From positions 78,677 to 142,676 of the forward strand of contig WPIF01000006.1 of NCBI GenBank assembly GCA_009773185.1: 64,000 nt of DNA. The letters run 5' to 3'. Made by a program: the position numbers and the translations under genes. This stretch comes from Nitrospirota bacterium (GTDB lineage Bacteria; Nitrospirota; Thermodesulfovibrionia; Thermodesulfovibrionales; UBA1546). Below, in pieces: positions 1-7,629 of the stretch (position 1 is its first letter; every line of letters begins with the position of its first letter). The notes beneath the pieces were generated by a model. The model searched no databases, was not told the DNA's origin, and saw only the letters and a program-made list of their open reading frames with translations.

Positions 1-1
1 T

Positions 2-343
2 ATTATTTCGTTGGAAGACAATCCTGCTGTTGTCAACGCTGAAAGGATTACAGCGGCTAAAATGAATATTGGTTTTATCAACTGCCCGATGAGTGAGACC
101 GCCCCTCCCTCTCCTGACTCATTAAAGAACATAGTGAAAGAAATTGGAAAATATCGGGCAGGACGTGTTTATGTTCATTGTCGGCGCGGAATTGACCGGA
201 CGGGATATGCAATAGCCGCGTACCGTATTATTGACGAGAGATGGAACTGTGACCGAGCTTATGAAGAAGTTATAGCGCACGGGCATAGTTCTATTTATTA
301 TTATAAGTGGAAGGCATCATTACTGGCACTTTGCAAGTTATGA
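2..343 (+). CDS. Protein tyrosine/dual-specificity phosphatase, 5' partial
   Basis: The reading frame is open to the left window edge with no stop, so the true start lies outside; a TTG at 11 is the first possible start inside. The translated part has the signature VHCRRGIDRTG, which fits the CX5R phosphatase loop (Cys nucleophile, Arg binding phosphate) of the tyrosine/dual-specificity phosphatase superfamily, followed by a helical C-terminus. It should hydrolyse phosphate monoesters from protein or a small substrate; the substrate cannot be told. The upstream general-acid loop is not clearly visible, because the N-terminus is missing. It sits alone, with a 220 bp gap before a convergent gene. 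Confidence 0.75.
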   Translation: MISLEDNPAVVNAERITAAKMNIGFINCPMSETAPPSPDSLKNIVKEIGKYRAGRVYVHCRRGIDRTGYAIAAYRIIDERWNCDRAYEEVIAHGHSSIYYYKWKASLLALCKL

Positions 344-563
344 TCGCATTTACACACAATGAACAATGAGTTGAGGAGAGTGCCGCTTTTTGCGCGTCCC
401 AATCGAATACAGAGTTGGGGTGGATGCATGATTGCAAGACCTGACCCTATATTTTGTTTTATTCCAATTAAGCATAGAAATCACCTTTATATTTATTTAT
501 TTTGACTCGCCAACGCGAAGATGAGCCCCGCTTCGTGGGCTCGATCTTCTGGTTGGAATGATT

Positions 564-1103
564 TTATGCTTCGACAAGTTTATTGTCGAGAAGATACTTG
601 CGCCCGGATTGCTTCAGCGTCCAAGCCGAATATTTGCGCAAGCTGGGCATATCAAATGGACCACCACCGCCAGGTAATTGCTGAGAATAGCGTTGCAGAA
701 TAACCATATTGAAGTTTGCAAGTTCTTCGAGGTGATATGCTGTGGTTTGGAGTTGAAGGCTGAGAGAGCGGGCTATTTGTTCAGTACTCATATTCTTAGA
801 GTAAAGAAGCTTGAGCATATTAATCTTTGGTTCATCAAGAACCAGATTGGAGATATCTGTTGAATTTCGTGTACGGACTTTTAATAGAATATATAAATAA
901 CCCAATAGGACCAGTAAAATGGTTGCCCATAGTGGCGTTGGTGTGGTTAGAAGTAGAACTGTACAATTTAGTAGTGCCTTTGATATATAAAGAAGGCCAC
1001 CATAAGCGGCTGCAAGACCAAGAACGATTGAACCGATCAGTGCTTGACGAATATCGACGCCGATTGATTTCAGGAATTTTTTTAGGGCTTCTTTCGGGTG
1101 CAT
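564..1103 (-). CDS. Membrane-anchored winged-helix protein
   Basis: A 179-residue protein with two predicted membrane helices (about residues 20-42 and 55-75) followed by a cytoplasmic winged-helix-like domain (about 85-175) with ArsR/MarR-like texture (LLYSKNMSTEQIARSLSLQ, then a recognition-helix-like stretch LQTTAYHLEELANFNMV). It could be a membrane-tethered transcriptional regulator; no sensor or partner is visible. A GAGG just upstream of the ATG can serve as ribosome binding site. It is convergent with the phosphatase gene and lies in a patchy region that also holds an integrase fragment, so recent acquisition is possible. Function is not assigned beyond the fold. Confidence 0.65.
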   Translation of the reverse strand: MHPKEALKKFLKSIGVDIRQALIGSIVLGLAAAYGGLLYISKALLNCTVLLLTTPTPLWATILLVLLGYLYILLKVRTRNSTDISNLVLDEPKINMLKLLYSKNMSTEQIARSLSLQLQTTAYHLEELANFNMVILQRYSQQLPGGGGPFDMPSLRKYSAWTLKQSGRKYLLDNKLVEA

Positions 1104-1251
1104 TTATGACCTCTATGGTTGTTCGTCTTTGACTTTGTGGCCCGCTCAGTGTCGCGTAGCGTACATCTGGAGCGTGAGGTTGGTAAATTCCAACCAGTTA
1201 TTATAGGAACGGTAGCATAACGTCGAATGTGTCGTCAATAAAAAAAATTGC

Positions 1252-1281
1252 TTGACGTTGTCTCTTTAATTTTATTATATT
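1252..1281 (+). promoter_or_regulatory. Candidate sigma-70 promoter
   Basis: TTGACG at 1252-1257 and TATATT at 1276-1281 are separated by 18 bp in an AT-rich stretch. It would drive the integrase fragment at 1334 and the epimerase at 1482. Confidence 0.5.
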
Positions 1282-1333
1282 TTATCAAGGACTAATAAGC
1301 AGATATGCATATTAATCCCGAGAGACTACAGCT

Positions 1334-1480
1334 ATGCAAATGATTCCGGCAGATATCTCAGAACAGTTTTTCGCTATTCTAAAGAAAAAAGCGATTCCTG
1401 TTTCCCGCTACGCTGATTTTCGAAAGTGGCTCCGATATTTTCTGGATTTTCGCAGCAAATATCGCCTGATGGGAGCATAG
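1334..1480 (+). pseudogene. Integrase N-terminal fragment
   Basis: A 48-codon ORF starting at ATG 1334 and ending in TAG at 1478. The peptide has the pattern seen at the N-terminus (SAM-like core-binding domain) of tyrosine recombinases: an I-P start, then a Y-x(2)-F-x-KWLRYFLDF-x(3)-KY segment. The catalytic domain (Arg, His, Tyr) is absent; the next base pairs start an unrelated epimerase gene one base after the stop. It is best read as the remnant of an integrase cut short by recombination, though a free-standing small protein cannot be excluded. Similarity is from recalled family pattern, not a search. Confidence 0.55.
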
Positions 1481-1481
1481 C

Positions 1482-2387
1482 ATGAATATCTTAATTGCCG
1501 GCGCATCGGGATTTGTCGGGGGGCATCTTATAGATGCACTTCTGTCCACAGGATCCTTCGGAAAAAACGGCCATAAGCTCAGGTGTCTTGCGCGTTCTGA
1601 AAAGGCGAAGAAATTATTCGAAGAAAAGGGCATCGAGGTTGTTCCGGGAGATATTACAGAGCCGGAGACATTGGAAGGCGCATTGGACGGCATCGAGTTT
1701 GTTATACATCTTGTCGGCATCATACAGGAAAAAGGCTCTGCCACATTTCAGAGGGTTCATGTCGAAGGCACAAAAAATCTTGTTGCGGAAGCAAAAAAGG
1801 CAGGGGTAAAACATTTTTTCTACCAGTCTGCATTGGGCGCTGATAAGAGTTCCTGGTCAGGATATCTCAGGACAAAGGCAGAAGCTGAAGAGATAGTAAA
1901 GGCATCAGGAATTCCATACACAATCTTCAGGCCGTCATTAATAATCGGGCCGTGGGACGGTTTTACAAAGAAACTGAGCGATATTATAAAAATGTCCCCG
2001 GTAATCCCAATACCCGGTGACGGAAAATCAAAATTCCAGCCTGTTTATATAAATGACTGGCTTAAATGCATGATGAAAGTTATCGCATCTCCGGAATCAT
2101 TCAGAGGGACTTTTGAGATAGGCGGCCCCCAGCAACTCACATATAATGAAATTGTAAGAACTCTCGCAGATGCCATGAAAGTAAAAAAGGCTATTGTGCA
2201 TATGCCAATGGGACTGATGAAGTTCGGCGTCCTGCTAGCAGAAAAAACGATTCCTCTCCTGCCCGTGACATCAGACCAGCTCAGGCTTCTTGAGGCCGGC
2301 AATATATGTGATGTAAACTCCGTTGAGAAAAGCTTTGGGTTTAAGCCACTGAAATATGCAGATGCCTTAAAGGGATTTATCAAATAA
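1482..2387 (+). CDS. NAD(P)-binding epimerase, NDUFA9-like
   Basis: A 301-residue atypical short-chain dehydrogenase. The Rossmann dinucleotide loop is GASGFVGGHL at residues 7-16, followed by a VIHLVGI strand and a FFYQSALGA segment in the active-site region. The C-terminal half (YTIFRPSLIIGPWDGF, then VYINDWLKCM) matches the complex I NDUFA9-like/NmrA-like group of bacterial SDRs, which often bind NADPH without clear oxidoreductase activity and in some bacteria are linked to quinone or membrane functions. The start ATG at 1482 lies one base after the stop of the integrase remnant, so the native upstream region has probably been replaced. No operon partner follows within 200 bp. Confidence 0.8.
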   Translation: MNILIAGASGFVGGHLIDALLSTGSFGKNGHKLRCLARSEKAKKLFEEKGIEVVPGDITEPETLEGALDGIEFVIHLVGIIQEKGSATFQRVHVEGTKNLVAEAKKAGVKHFFYQSALGADKSSWSGYLRTKAEAEEIVKASGIPYTIFRPSLIIGPWDGFTKKLSDIIKMSPVIPIPGDGKSKFQPVYINDWLKCMMKVIASPESFRGTFEIGGPQQLTYNEIVRTLADAMKVKKAIVHMPMGLMKFGVLLAEKTIPLLPVTSDQLRLLEAGNICDVNSVEKSFGFKPLKYADALKGFIK

Positions 2388-2590
2388 ATTATTTTTATCG
2401 CCTGTCTGAAATTTGACGCTTTATCTAAGATTTGACTCCATTTGACTGAAAATAAATTACAGACCCTTTGTTTTTCCTAAGATTTCAACAGAGGTATGAA
2501 TATTGCTATCTAAAGTTATAGATATAAGGTATCTGAGGGGGATTCTTTTTTGTTTTCTATAAACCAGCAGCTTAGAAAGCGAGGGGATTT

Positions 2591-2896
2591 ATGGAACAGG
2601 TCAAAAATTTATCCGAGGCAATAATTCTTCAGTGTCTTGAAGACCTCTACAGTAAGGAACACAGGATGGAAGCGCTTGCATTTTTTAATGGAGAGGGTTT
2701 TGGTATTTGTGCATCTGTGATAGGACTAAGCCATAAAGAAAGCCGGAAGATTTTTGATATTGTGAAAATGAGCAGGCCGGTGAAACAGTTTGTGCCTTCT
2801 GTACAAATTAAAGACAGGATTAAACATGATATCCCGGCAGTAAGTCATAGAGTGTTTCCCCGGAACTTCAGGCACGAAACCGTGTGCCATCCATAG
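2591..2896 (+). CDS. Small hypothetical protein
   Basis: The first ~55 residues form a compact helical unit (ILQCLEDLYSKEHRMEALAF then FFNGEGFGICASVIGLS), and the upstream GAGGGG is a good ribosome binding site. Small proteins of this texture seem to recur in related genomes as unnamed ORFs of about 60-70 residues, so the first part looks genuine. The last ~35 residues are proline- and histidine-rich and overlap an open minus-strand frame (2726-2983), suggesting that the original stop was lost and the tail is read-through. No function can be assigned. Confidence 0.45.
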   Translation: MEQVKNLSEAIILQCLEDLYSKEHRMEALAFFNGEGFGICASVIGLSHKESRKIFDIVKMSRPVKQFVPSVQIKDRIKHDIPAVSHRVFPRNFRHETVCHP

Positions 2897-2976
2897 AGTT
2901 GCTGAACCCGCAAGGCAATCACTGAAGACAGAAGATATCTGAAGCTCCGGCTTTTTCAAGCGGGGCAATTCTTCGT

Positions 2977-3006
2977 TTGACATCGGATATCCTTTTTGTC
3001 TACACT
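2977..3006 (+). promoter_or_regulatory. Sigma-70 promoter, probably leaderless
   Basis: TTGACA at 2977-2982, an 18 bp spacer, and TACACT at 3001-3006. The -10 box ends 6 nt before the ATG at 3013, and no Shine-Dalgarno is present, so transcription would begin at or next to the start codon. Confidence 0.6.
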
Positions 3007-3012
3007 CTTTCC

Positions 3013-3480
3013 ATGAAAAAAGTTGTCATTTTTTATATTATTCTTTTATTTCCACTATGCGCTTATGCACATCCAGGCAAGACAGATTACCGGGGCGGGC
3101 ATAAGTGCTGGAAAAATTGCAGCGAATGGGAATTGAGATACGGAGAATATCACCTGCACGACAAGGATTGGAAACCCATAAGGCTTGATGAAAAAGGCGT
3201 TCCAATAGAAGCAGTTCAGCCGTACCCGGTACCAGTTCCCGAATCCCCGAAACAAGGCTTGCCTGCGGAGCATTCTGAACAACCTAAGATGACATCTTTT
3301 ACCGGGGAGAGAATTCATGTAGCTCCGGAAACGGATAAAAAGGTCATTAATGAATATAACCGCATCGTAACATTTTATGAAGAAGGTATACTGCCGTTAA
3401 ATGTTATTTTCTTGTTTATGCTGGTCCTTGCGCTACTGATTATACTGATATGCATAAGAAGAAAAAAGAAGAGGGATTGA
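3013..3480 (+). CDS. Secreted YHYH-like protein with C-terminal membrane anchor
   Basis: The frame opens at a TTG (2977) inside the promoter, but the ATG at 3013 gives a clean signal peptide (KK, then a hydrophobic run ending near CAYAHPG), so 3013 is chosen (155 residues). The mature N-terminus has a Gly-His/Cys/Tyr-His pattern (TDYRGGHKC, then GEYHLHD) resembling small YHYH-type domains found in exported proteins with possible metal binding. A proline-rich linker follows, and a C-terminal helix (VIFLFMLVLALLIILI) with a basic tail would anchor it in the inner membrane facing the periplasm. The role is unknown. Confidence 0.6.
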   Translation: MKKVVIFYIILLFPLCAYAHPGKTDYRGGHKCWKNCSEWELRYGEYHLHDKDWKPIRLDEKGVPIEAVQPYPVPVPESPKQGLPAEHSEQPKMTSFTGERIHVAPETDKKVINEYNRIVTFYEEGILPLNVIFLFMLVLALLIILICIRRKKKRD

Positions 3481-3531
3481 AGCTTGCAAATAGGCTCTTT
3501 TTTAAAGTAATATTGAAGCGAGGAGAATTTT

Positions 3532-4740
3532 ATGCAGACTATAATTAAAAATATTATCCAGAAAAATAGTTCAAAAATTATGATGGTTGTGCTTGACGGC
3601 CTTGGAGGGCTTCCGGTTCGCGGCAAAACCGAACTTGAGGTCGCTGACATACCGAATATGGATATGCTTGCCCAGAATTCAGCATGCGGTTTGCACCTTC
3701 CTGTGGCTGCCGGCATAACCCCGGGAAGCGGCCCAGGACACTTGGCGCTCTTTGGTTACGACCCTGTAGAATGGCAGATAGGAAGGGGAGTGCTTGAGGC
3801 GCTGGGGCTGGGAATAGAATTGAAGAAAACAGATGTGGCTTTCAGGTGCAATTACGCAACAATTGAAAATGGACTTGTTATAGACAGGCGTGCCGGAAGA
3901 ATCCCAACCGATAAGAGCAGAAAGATTACAGAGAAACTGCAGGAGAAGATAAAAAATATAGGGGATGTCAAGGTAATATTTGCACCTGGCATGGAACACA
4001 GGTTTGCCGTGGTTTTGAGGTTCCCGGAGCCTCTCGAAAAAGGCTCGGCAGATATCAAAGATACGGACCCTCAGAAAGAAGGCAAGCCCCCGCTCGGTGT
4101 TATTCCTCAGACTCCGCAGGCAGAAAGAGTTGCAAAGGTTGTTGAAAAACTTATGAAGGCTGTACTGGATATTATCAAAAAACAGGCTAAGGCAAATTTT
4201 ATTCTGCTCAGGGGATTTTCCCAGGTTCCTGATATCCCCCGGTTTGAGGATTTATACGGGCTTAAATCATTGGCGATTGCAACTTATCCTATGTACAGGG
4301 GGCTTGCAAGTCTCATTGGCATGGATGCTCCGTCAATAGCAGGTGACATAAAAGAAGAGATAGATTTTCTTAAACAGAATTATAAAAAGTATGATTTCTT
4401 TTTTGTGCATGTAAAAAAAATAGACTCATACGGTGAGGACGGCAACTTTGAAGGAAAAGCGGCGCAGATCGAAAAGTTTGACCGTGACCTGGCACGAATC
4501 CTCACGCTTGAGCCTGACGTTTTGATTATTACGGGAGACCATTCAACCCCGTCTTTGCTTAAAGGCCACAGCTGGCATCCTGTGCCGGTGCTTCTTAACT
4601 CTCCCTATGTCTTTGGGGGGCTCTGCAAGTCTTTTTCAGAGAGGGAATGCACCAGAGGAGAACTCGGAATATTTCCAACAGTTAACCTCATGCCTTTAGC
4701 ACTTGCAAATGCGTTAAGACTCAAAAAGTTCGGTGCGTAA
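3532..4740 (+). CDS. apgM: 2,3-bisphosphoglycerate-independent phosphoglycerate mutase, archaeal type
   Basis: A 402-residue ApgM of the alkaline phosphatase superfamily, interconverting 3- and 2-phosphoglycerate in glycolysis and gluconeogenesis. Metal and catalytic motifs are visible: MMVVLDGLGG at residues 17-26 (metal Asp), GSGPGHLALFGYD (nucleophile Ser region), HVKKIDSYGEDGNFEGKA, ITGDHSTPS and HSWHPVP near the C-terminus. Length fits the family (about 400). GGAG seven bases upstream of the ATG supports the start. This archaeal-type enzyme occurs in several bacterial lineages without a cofactor-dependent mutase. It overlaps the next gene by 8 bp and is likely co-transcribed with it. Confidence 0.93.
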   Translation: MQTIIKNIIQKNSSKIMMVVLDGLGGLPVRGKTELEVADIPNMDMLAQNSACGLHLPVAAGITPGSGPGHLALFGYDPVEWQIGRGVLEALGLGIELKKTDVAFRCNYATIENGLVIDRRAGRIPTDKSRKITEKLQEKIKNIGDVKVIFAPGMEHRFAVVLRFPEPLEKGSADIKDTDPQKEGKPPLGVIPQTPQAERVAKVVEKLMKAVLDIIKKQAKANFILLRGFSQVPDIPRFEDLYGLKSLAIATYPMYRGLASLIGMDAPSIAGDIKEEIDFLKQNYKKYDFFFVHVKKIDSYGEDGNFEGKAAQIEKFDRDLARILTLEPDVLIITGDHSTPSLLKGHSWHPVPVLLNSPYVFGGLCKSFSERECTRGELGIFPTVNLMPLALANALRLKKFGA

Positions 4741-6196
4741 CTCAGCTATAAGCTTCCAGTCATCAGCTATCAGCCTGATTGATACCCACTGCCATCTTGA
4801 AATGGATGCCTTTGCCCCTGACAGGGAAAATGTCATACAAAGGGCAAGGGACGCAGGCATAGAAGCTCTTATTACAGTCGGCTCTGATTTAAAAAGCAGT
4901 ATCGGCAGCCTTGAACTTTCCAGAAAATACGATTTTATCTACTCCTCAGTCGGCATACATCCCCATGATGCAAAGGACTTTACCGAGGAGACGTATAAAC
5001 AATTAAAAGAATGGGGAACAAAGTTCAGGATACAGGATGAAAAATTAAAGAACCATGAATCGTGCATCGTGCATCATGCATCTTCACCAAAGGTCGTTGC
5101 AGTCGGCGAAACAGGCCTTGATTATCATTACGATAATTCACCACGGGAAATTCAGAGAGAGGTCTTCAGGAAACAGCTTGAACTTGCCGGAGAACTTGGC
5201 CTTCCGGTAATAATACACAGCAGGGAATCAAAAAAGGACACGCTTGAAATACTCAAAGAGTCAGGTATAAACAGGGGCGTCATGCACTGTTTCTCCGGTG
5301 ACATGGATATGGCAGAAAGAGTTATGGAGATGGGATTATATATATCCATAGCAGGGCCGGTCACATTTAAAAATGCAAAAATTTTGGGCTGGATTGCAAA
5401 GACAATCCCTGATGATTATCTTCTGATAGAAACAGATGCGCCATATCTTGCCCCCGGGCCTTTAAGGGGCAAAAGGAATGAACCTGCCTTTGTGAAGCAC
5501 ACGGCTGAAAAAATAGCAGAGTTGAGAGGGATAAGTTTTGAGGATATTGCAAGGATTACAACCCTCAATGCAAAACGGCTCTTCAGGATAGGCGGGTTTC
5601 CCCGTGAAGGTGAAATAACTTATAAGATAAGGGATAGCCTTTATCTCAATATAACCAACCGGTGCACAAACAGATGTTCATTCTGTGTGAGATTCCATAG
5701 TGACTATGTAAAGGGTCATAACCTCAGGCTTTCTGATGAACCAACAGAAGAAGAGCTTAAAGCTGCAATAGGCGACCCTTCTGAATATCGTGAGGTTGTG
5801 TTCTGCGGATATGGCGAACCTCTTTTGAGGCTTGATATAGTAAAGGGCCTTTCCATCTGGATAAAAGAAAGGGGAGGGAAGGTACGAATTAATACAAATG
5901 GACATGGGAACCTTATTCACCGCAGGAATGTGCTTCCTGAACTGAAAGGGATGGTGGACAGTATCTCAGTCAGTCTTGATGCCCACGATGAGGAGACGTA
6001 TAACCGGATTTGTGCCCCGGCTTTTAAGAATGCATTTCATGAGATTATCTTATTTATGAGAGAGGCAAAGAAATATATACCGGATATTCAGGCCACTGTT
6101 GTTGAGATGGCCGGCGTAGATATAGAAAGGTGCAGGAAAATAACGGATGAATTAGGAATAAAACTCAGAGTAAGAAAGCTGGATGTTGTCGGTTAA
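4733..6196 (+). CDS. TatD metallohydrolase fused to a radical SAM domain
   Basis: Residues 15-290 are a TatD-family metal-dependent nuclease: DTHCHL, GIHPHDA, GETGLDYHYD, HSRES, HCFSGD and ETDAPYLAP are all present. Residues 295-487 are a radical SAM domain with CX3CX2C (C311, C315, C318) and FCGYGEP. The second half matches the 'TatD nuclease-associated radical SAM' group, which is usually a separate neighbouring gene; here both are one polypeptide. The GTG start at 4733 overlaps apgM by 8 bp. The first ~14 residues are encoded by a 7-bp-periodic repeat, and a second repeat adds an extra loop at about residues 97-118 just before the conserved VVAVGETGLDY. The 3' end overlaps a convergent gene by 32 bp. 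Confidence 0.88.
   Translation: MRNSAISFQSSAISLIDTHCHLEMDAFAPDRENVIQRARDAGIEALITVGSDLKSSIGSLELSRKYDFIYSSVGIHPHDAKDFTEETYKQLKEWGTKFRIQDEKLKNHESCIVHHASSPKVVAVGETGLDYHYDNSPREIQREVFRKQLELAGELGLPVIIHSRESKKDTLEILKESGINRGVMHCFSGDMDMAERVMEMGLYISIAGPVTFKNAKILGWIAKTIPDDYLLIETDAPYLAPGPLRGKRNEPAFVKHTAEKIAELRGISFEDIARITTLNAKRLFRIGGFPREGEITYKIRDSLYLNITNRCTNRCSFCVRFHSDYVKGHNLRLSDEPTEEELKAAIGDPSEYREVVFCGYGEPLLRLDIVKGLSIWIKERGGKVRINTNGHGNLIHRRNVLPELKGMVDSISVSLDAHDEETYNRICAPAFKNAFHEIILFMREAKKYIPDIQATVVEMAGVDIERCRKITDELGIKLRVRKLDVVG
4742..4776 (+). repeat. Heptamer-periodic repeat, TCAG type, at tatD start
   Basis: Five consecutive 7-bp units starting at 4742, 4749, 4756, 4763 and 4770. TCAGCTA occurs at 4742 and 4763; the others differ by one to four bases. 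It encodes most of the N-terminal extension before the first conserved TatD residues. Confidence 0.7.
5029..5082 (+). repeat. Inverted heptamer arrays, GATRCAN type, inside tatD
   Basis: Left arm GATACAG at 5029 plus a partial unit; right arm units at 5055, 5062, 5069 and 5076 (GTGCATC twice, ATGCATC once), which are the reverse complement of GATGCAN. The stretch is in frame and adds about 20 residues that TatD proteins normally lack. Confidence 0.7.
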
Positions 6197-7274
6197 TCCA
6201 TTTCTGAAATGCTTCTACTACGGTTGGATCAAACTGCCTGTCTGCCAATCCGACTATCTCATTGAGAGTTTCACCTATCTTTTTCCTTGACCTGTATGGC
6301 CTGTCAGAGGTCATTGCATCAAACGCATCTGCCACTGCCAGTATGCGGGCCATCAGCGGGATATCCTCACCCTTCAGGCCGAACAGGCCTTTTGTTCCGT
6401 CCCAGTACTCATGGTGATATTTTATTCCGTCCAGGATATCATCGAATGACTTCAGGCCGGAAAGTATCGTTACTCCAAGCGCCGGATGCTTTTTTATCTC
6501 CTTCCACTCTTCTCTATCAAGCTGCCCTTTCTTGTTAAGGATATCTCTTGGCACTGCAATTTTTCCGATATCGTGAAGCAGAGAGCATATTCTGAGCCTC
6601 TCCATCTTTTTTTCATCGAGTCCCATTTCTGCTGCAATGCCCTGTGCATACATTGTCACGCGTTCCGTATGCCCTGCTGTCCATTGAGTGGTTGTCTCCA
6701 GCGCCTTTACAAATGATTTTATAGTGCCCAGCAACAGGTCTTCTATCTCCTGATAAAGAAACGCATTTTCTATTGCCATTGCTGCCTGAGTTGTGATAAC
6801 TTTAAGAAGCTTAACATCATTAGAGTAGAATTCATTTTCTGATGACTTGTCTGCGAGTATCATGAGGCCAAGAGTTTTGCCCTTTCCGGCAAGCGGGCAT
6901 AACAGTACAGACTGTAATCCGTGGAGGCTGTCCTGATGTTCAACGTTCTCAAGCTTGCAGAATGCGATGGGTTTGCTGTTTTCCAATACATCCGCTATAA
7001 CCTCTATCCCTCCATCTACTATTCTATCTTCATCCCAATCTCCCCTGTGGGCCTTTGTGTATAGCGCCTGAGTCTCTTCATTCAAAAATAGCACTGCAGC
7101 TGTTTTAACTCCAACTGTGTTTATTGCCTCATTTACGAGGTTCTCGCATATCTCATTAACATTAAGCGTAGAAAACAGCCCGGAAAGTTTGTAAAGGAGT
7201 GAGAGTTCTTCGTATACATTGCTGAGTTCCCGGACAGTCAGGCGAAGGTCACTGGCGGCATTATGTTTTTCCAA
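6165..7274 (-). CDS. GAF domain HD-GYP-family protein with a variant GYP motif
   Basis: Residues 25-175 are a GAF sensory domain; residues 195-365 are an HD-GYP domain with HDIGK (H234, D235), KKHPALGV, HHEYWDGTKG, ADAFDAMTSDRPYR and a QFDPTVV C-terminus. HD-GYP proteins hydrolyse cyclic di-GMP using a two- or three-metal centre. The eponymous G-Y-P is replaced by G-L-F (about residues 296-298), so cofactor preference or GGDEF-partner binding may differ. The start overlaps the end of the response regulator gene by 14 bp, which shows an operon with the regulator and the large histidine kinase. It could be the output arm of that phosphorelay. Confidence 0.88.
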   Translation of the reverse strand: MEKHNAASDLRLTVRELSNVYEELSLLYKLSGLFSTLNVNEICENLVNEAINTVGVKTAAVLFLNEETQALYTKAHRGDWDEDRIVDGGIEVIADVLENSKPIAFCKLENVEHQDSLHGLQSVLLCPLAGKGKTLGLMILADKSSENEFYSNDVKLLKVITTQAAMAIENAFLYQEIEDLLLGTIKSFVKALETTTQWTAGHTERVTMYAQGIAAEMGLDEKKMERLRICSLLHDIGKIAVPRDILNKKGQLDREEWKEIKKHPALGVTILSGLKSFDDILDGIKYHHEYWDGTKGLFGLKGEDIPLMARILAVADAFDAMTSDRPYRSRKKIGETLNEIVGLADRQFDPTVVEAFQKWINRQHPAFLL

Positions 7275-7629
7275 TAGTTTCCTCTATCATTTCAAGAAGT
7301 GATTTTGGACTGAAGGGCTTTGTAATGTAACGTGTGACGCCGCATTTAAGGCCGAGTTGTTCATCGGCTTCCTGGCCTTTTGCAGTCAGCATAAAGATTG
7401 GAATTTTAGCAATATCCGGCTCTGATTTTAACATCTTGCATAAGTCTATGCCGCTCAATTCAGGCATCATCCAGTCAAGGATTATAAGGTCAGGTTTCTC
7501 ATTTTTAACCACGGACACTGCATTAATGCTTTCCCTGAGGGTAATGACTTTAATTCCGGCCTTTTTAAGTTTGTCCTCTATCATCATCAGGATAAAAGGT
7601 TCATCATCGATCACGATTACTTTGCTCAT
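7261..7629 (-). CDS. Single-domain response regulator (CheY-like)
   Basis: 122 residues, a stand-alone receiver domain. The acidic pair is DDE at 8-10, the phosphoacceptor is D52 in LIILDWMMP, and the conserved Thr/Lys are in MLTAKG and ITKPFSP. No output domain is attached. The start overlaps the histidine kinase stop by 4 bp and the end overlaps the GAF-HD-GYP start, so it almost surely receives phosphate from the kinase at 7626-10868 and acts through the downstream protein or through protein-protein contact. Confidence 0.92.
   Translation of the reverse strand: MSKVIVIDDEPFILMMIEDKLKKAGIKVITLRESINAVSVVKNEKPDLIILDWMMPELSGIDLCKMLKSEPDIAKIPIFMLTAKGQEADEQLGLKCGVTRYITKPFSPKSLLEMIEETIGKT

Noticed and set aside
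430-460. CAAGACCTGACCCTA next to GATGCATGATTG, recalled as a phrase near REP-type transposases
   Set aside because: Only one copy is in the window and no transposase is present, so it cannot be supported as a mobile-element end.
827-1132. A 101-codon plus-strand frame opposite the winged-helix gene
   Set aside because: It is the antisense shadow of the minus-strand gene, which has clear membrane helices and an HTH; the plus frame has no ribosome binding site or known motif.
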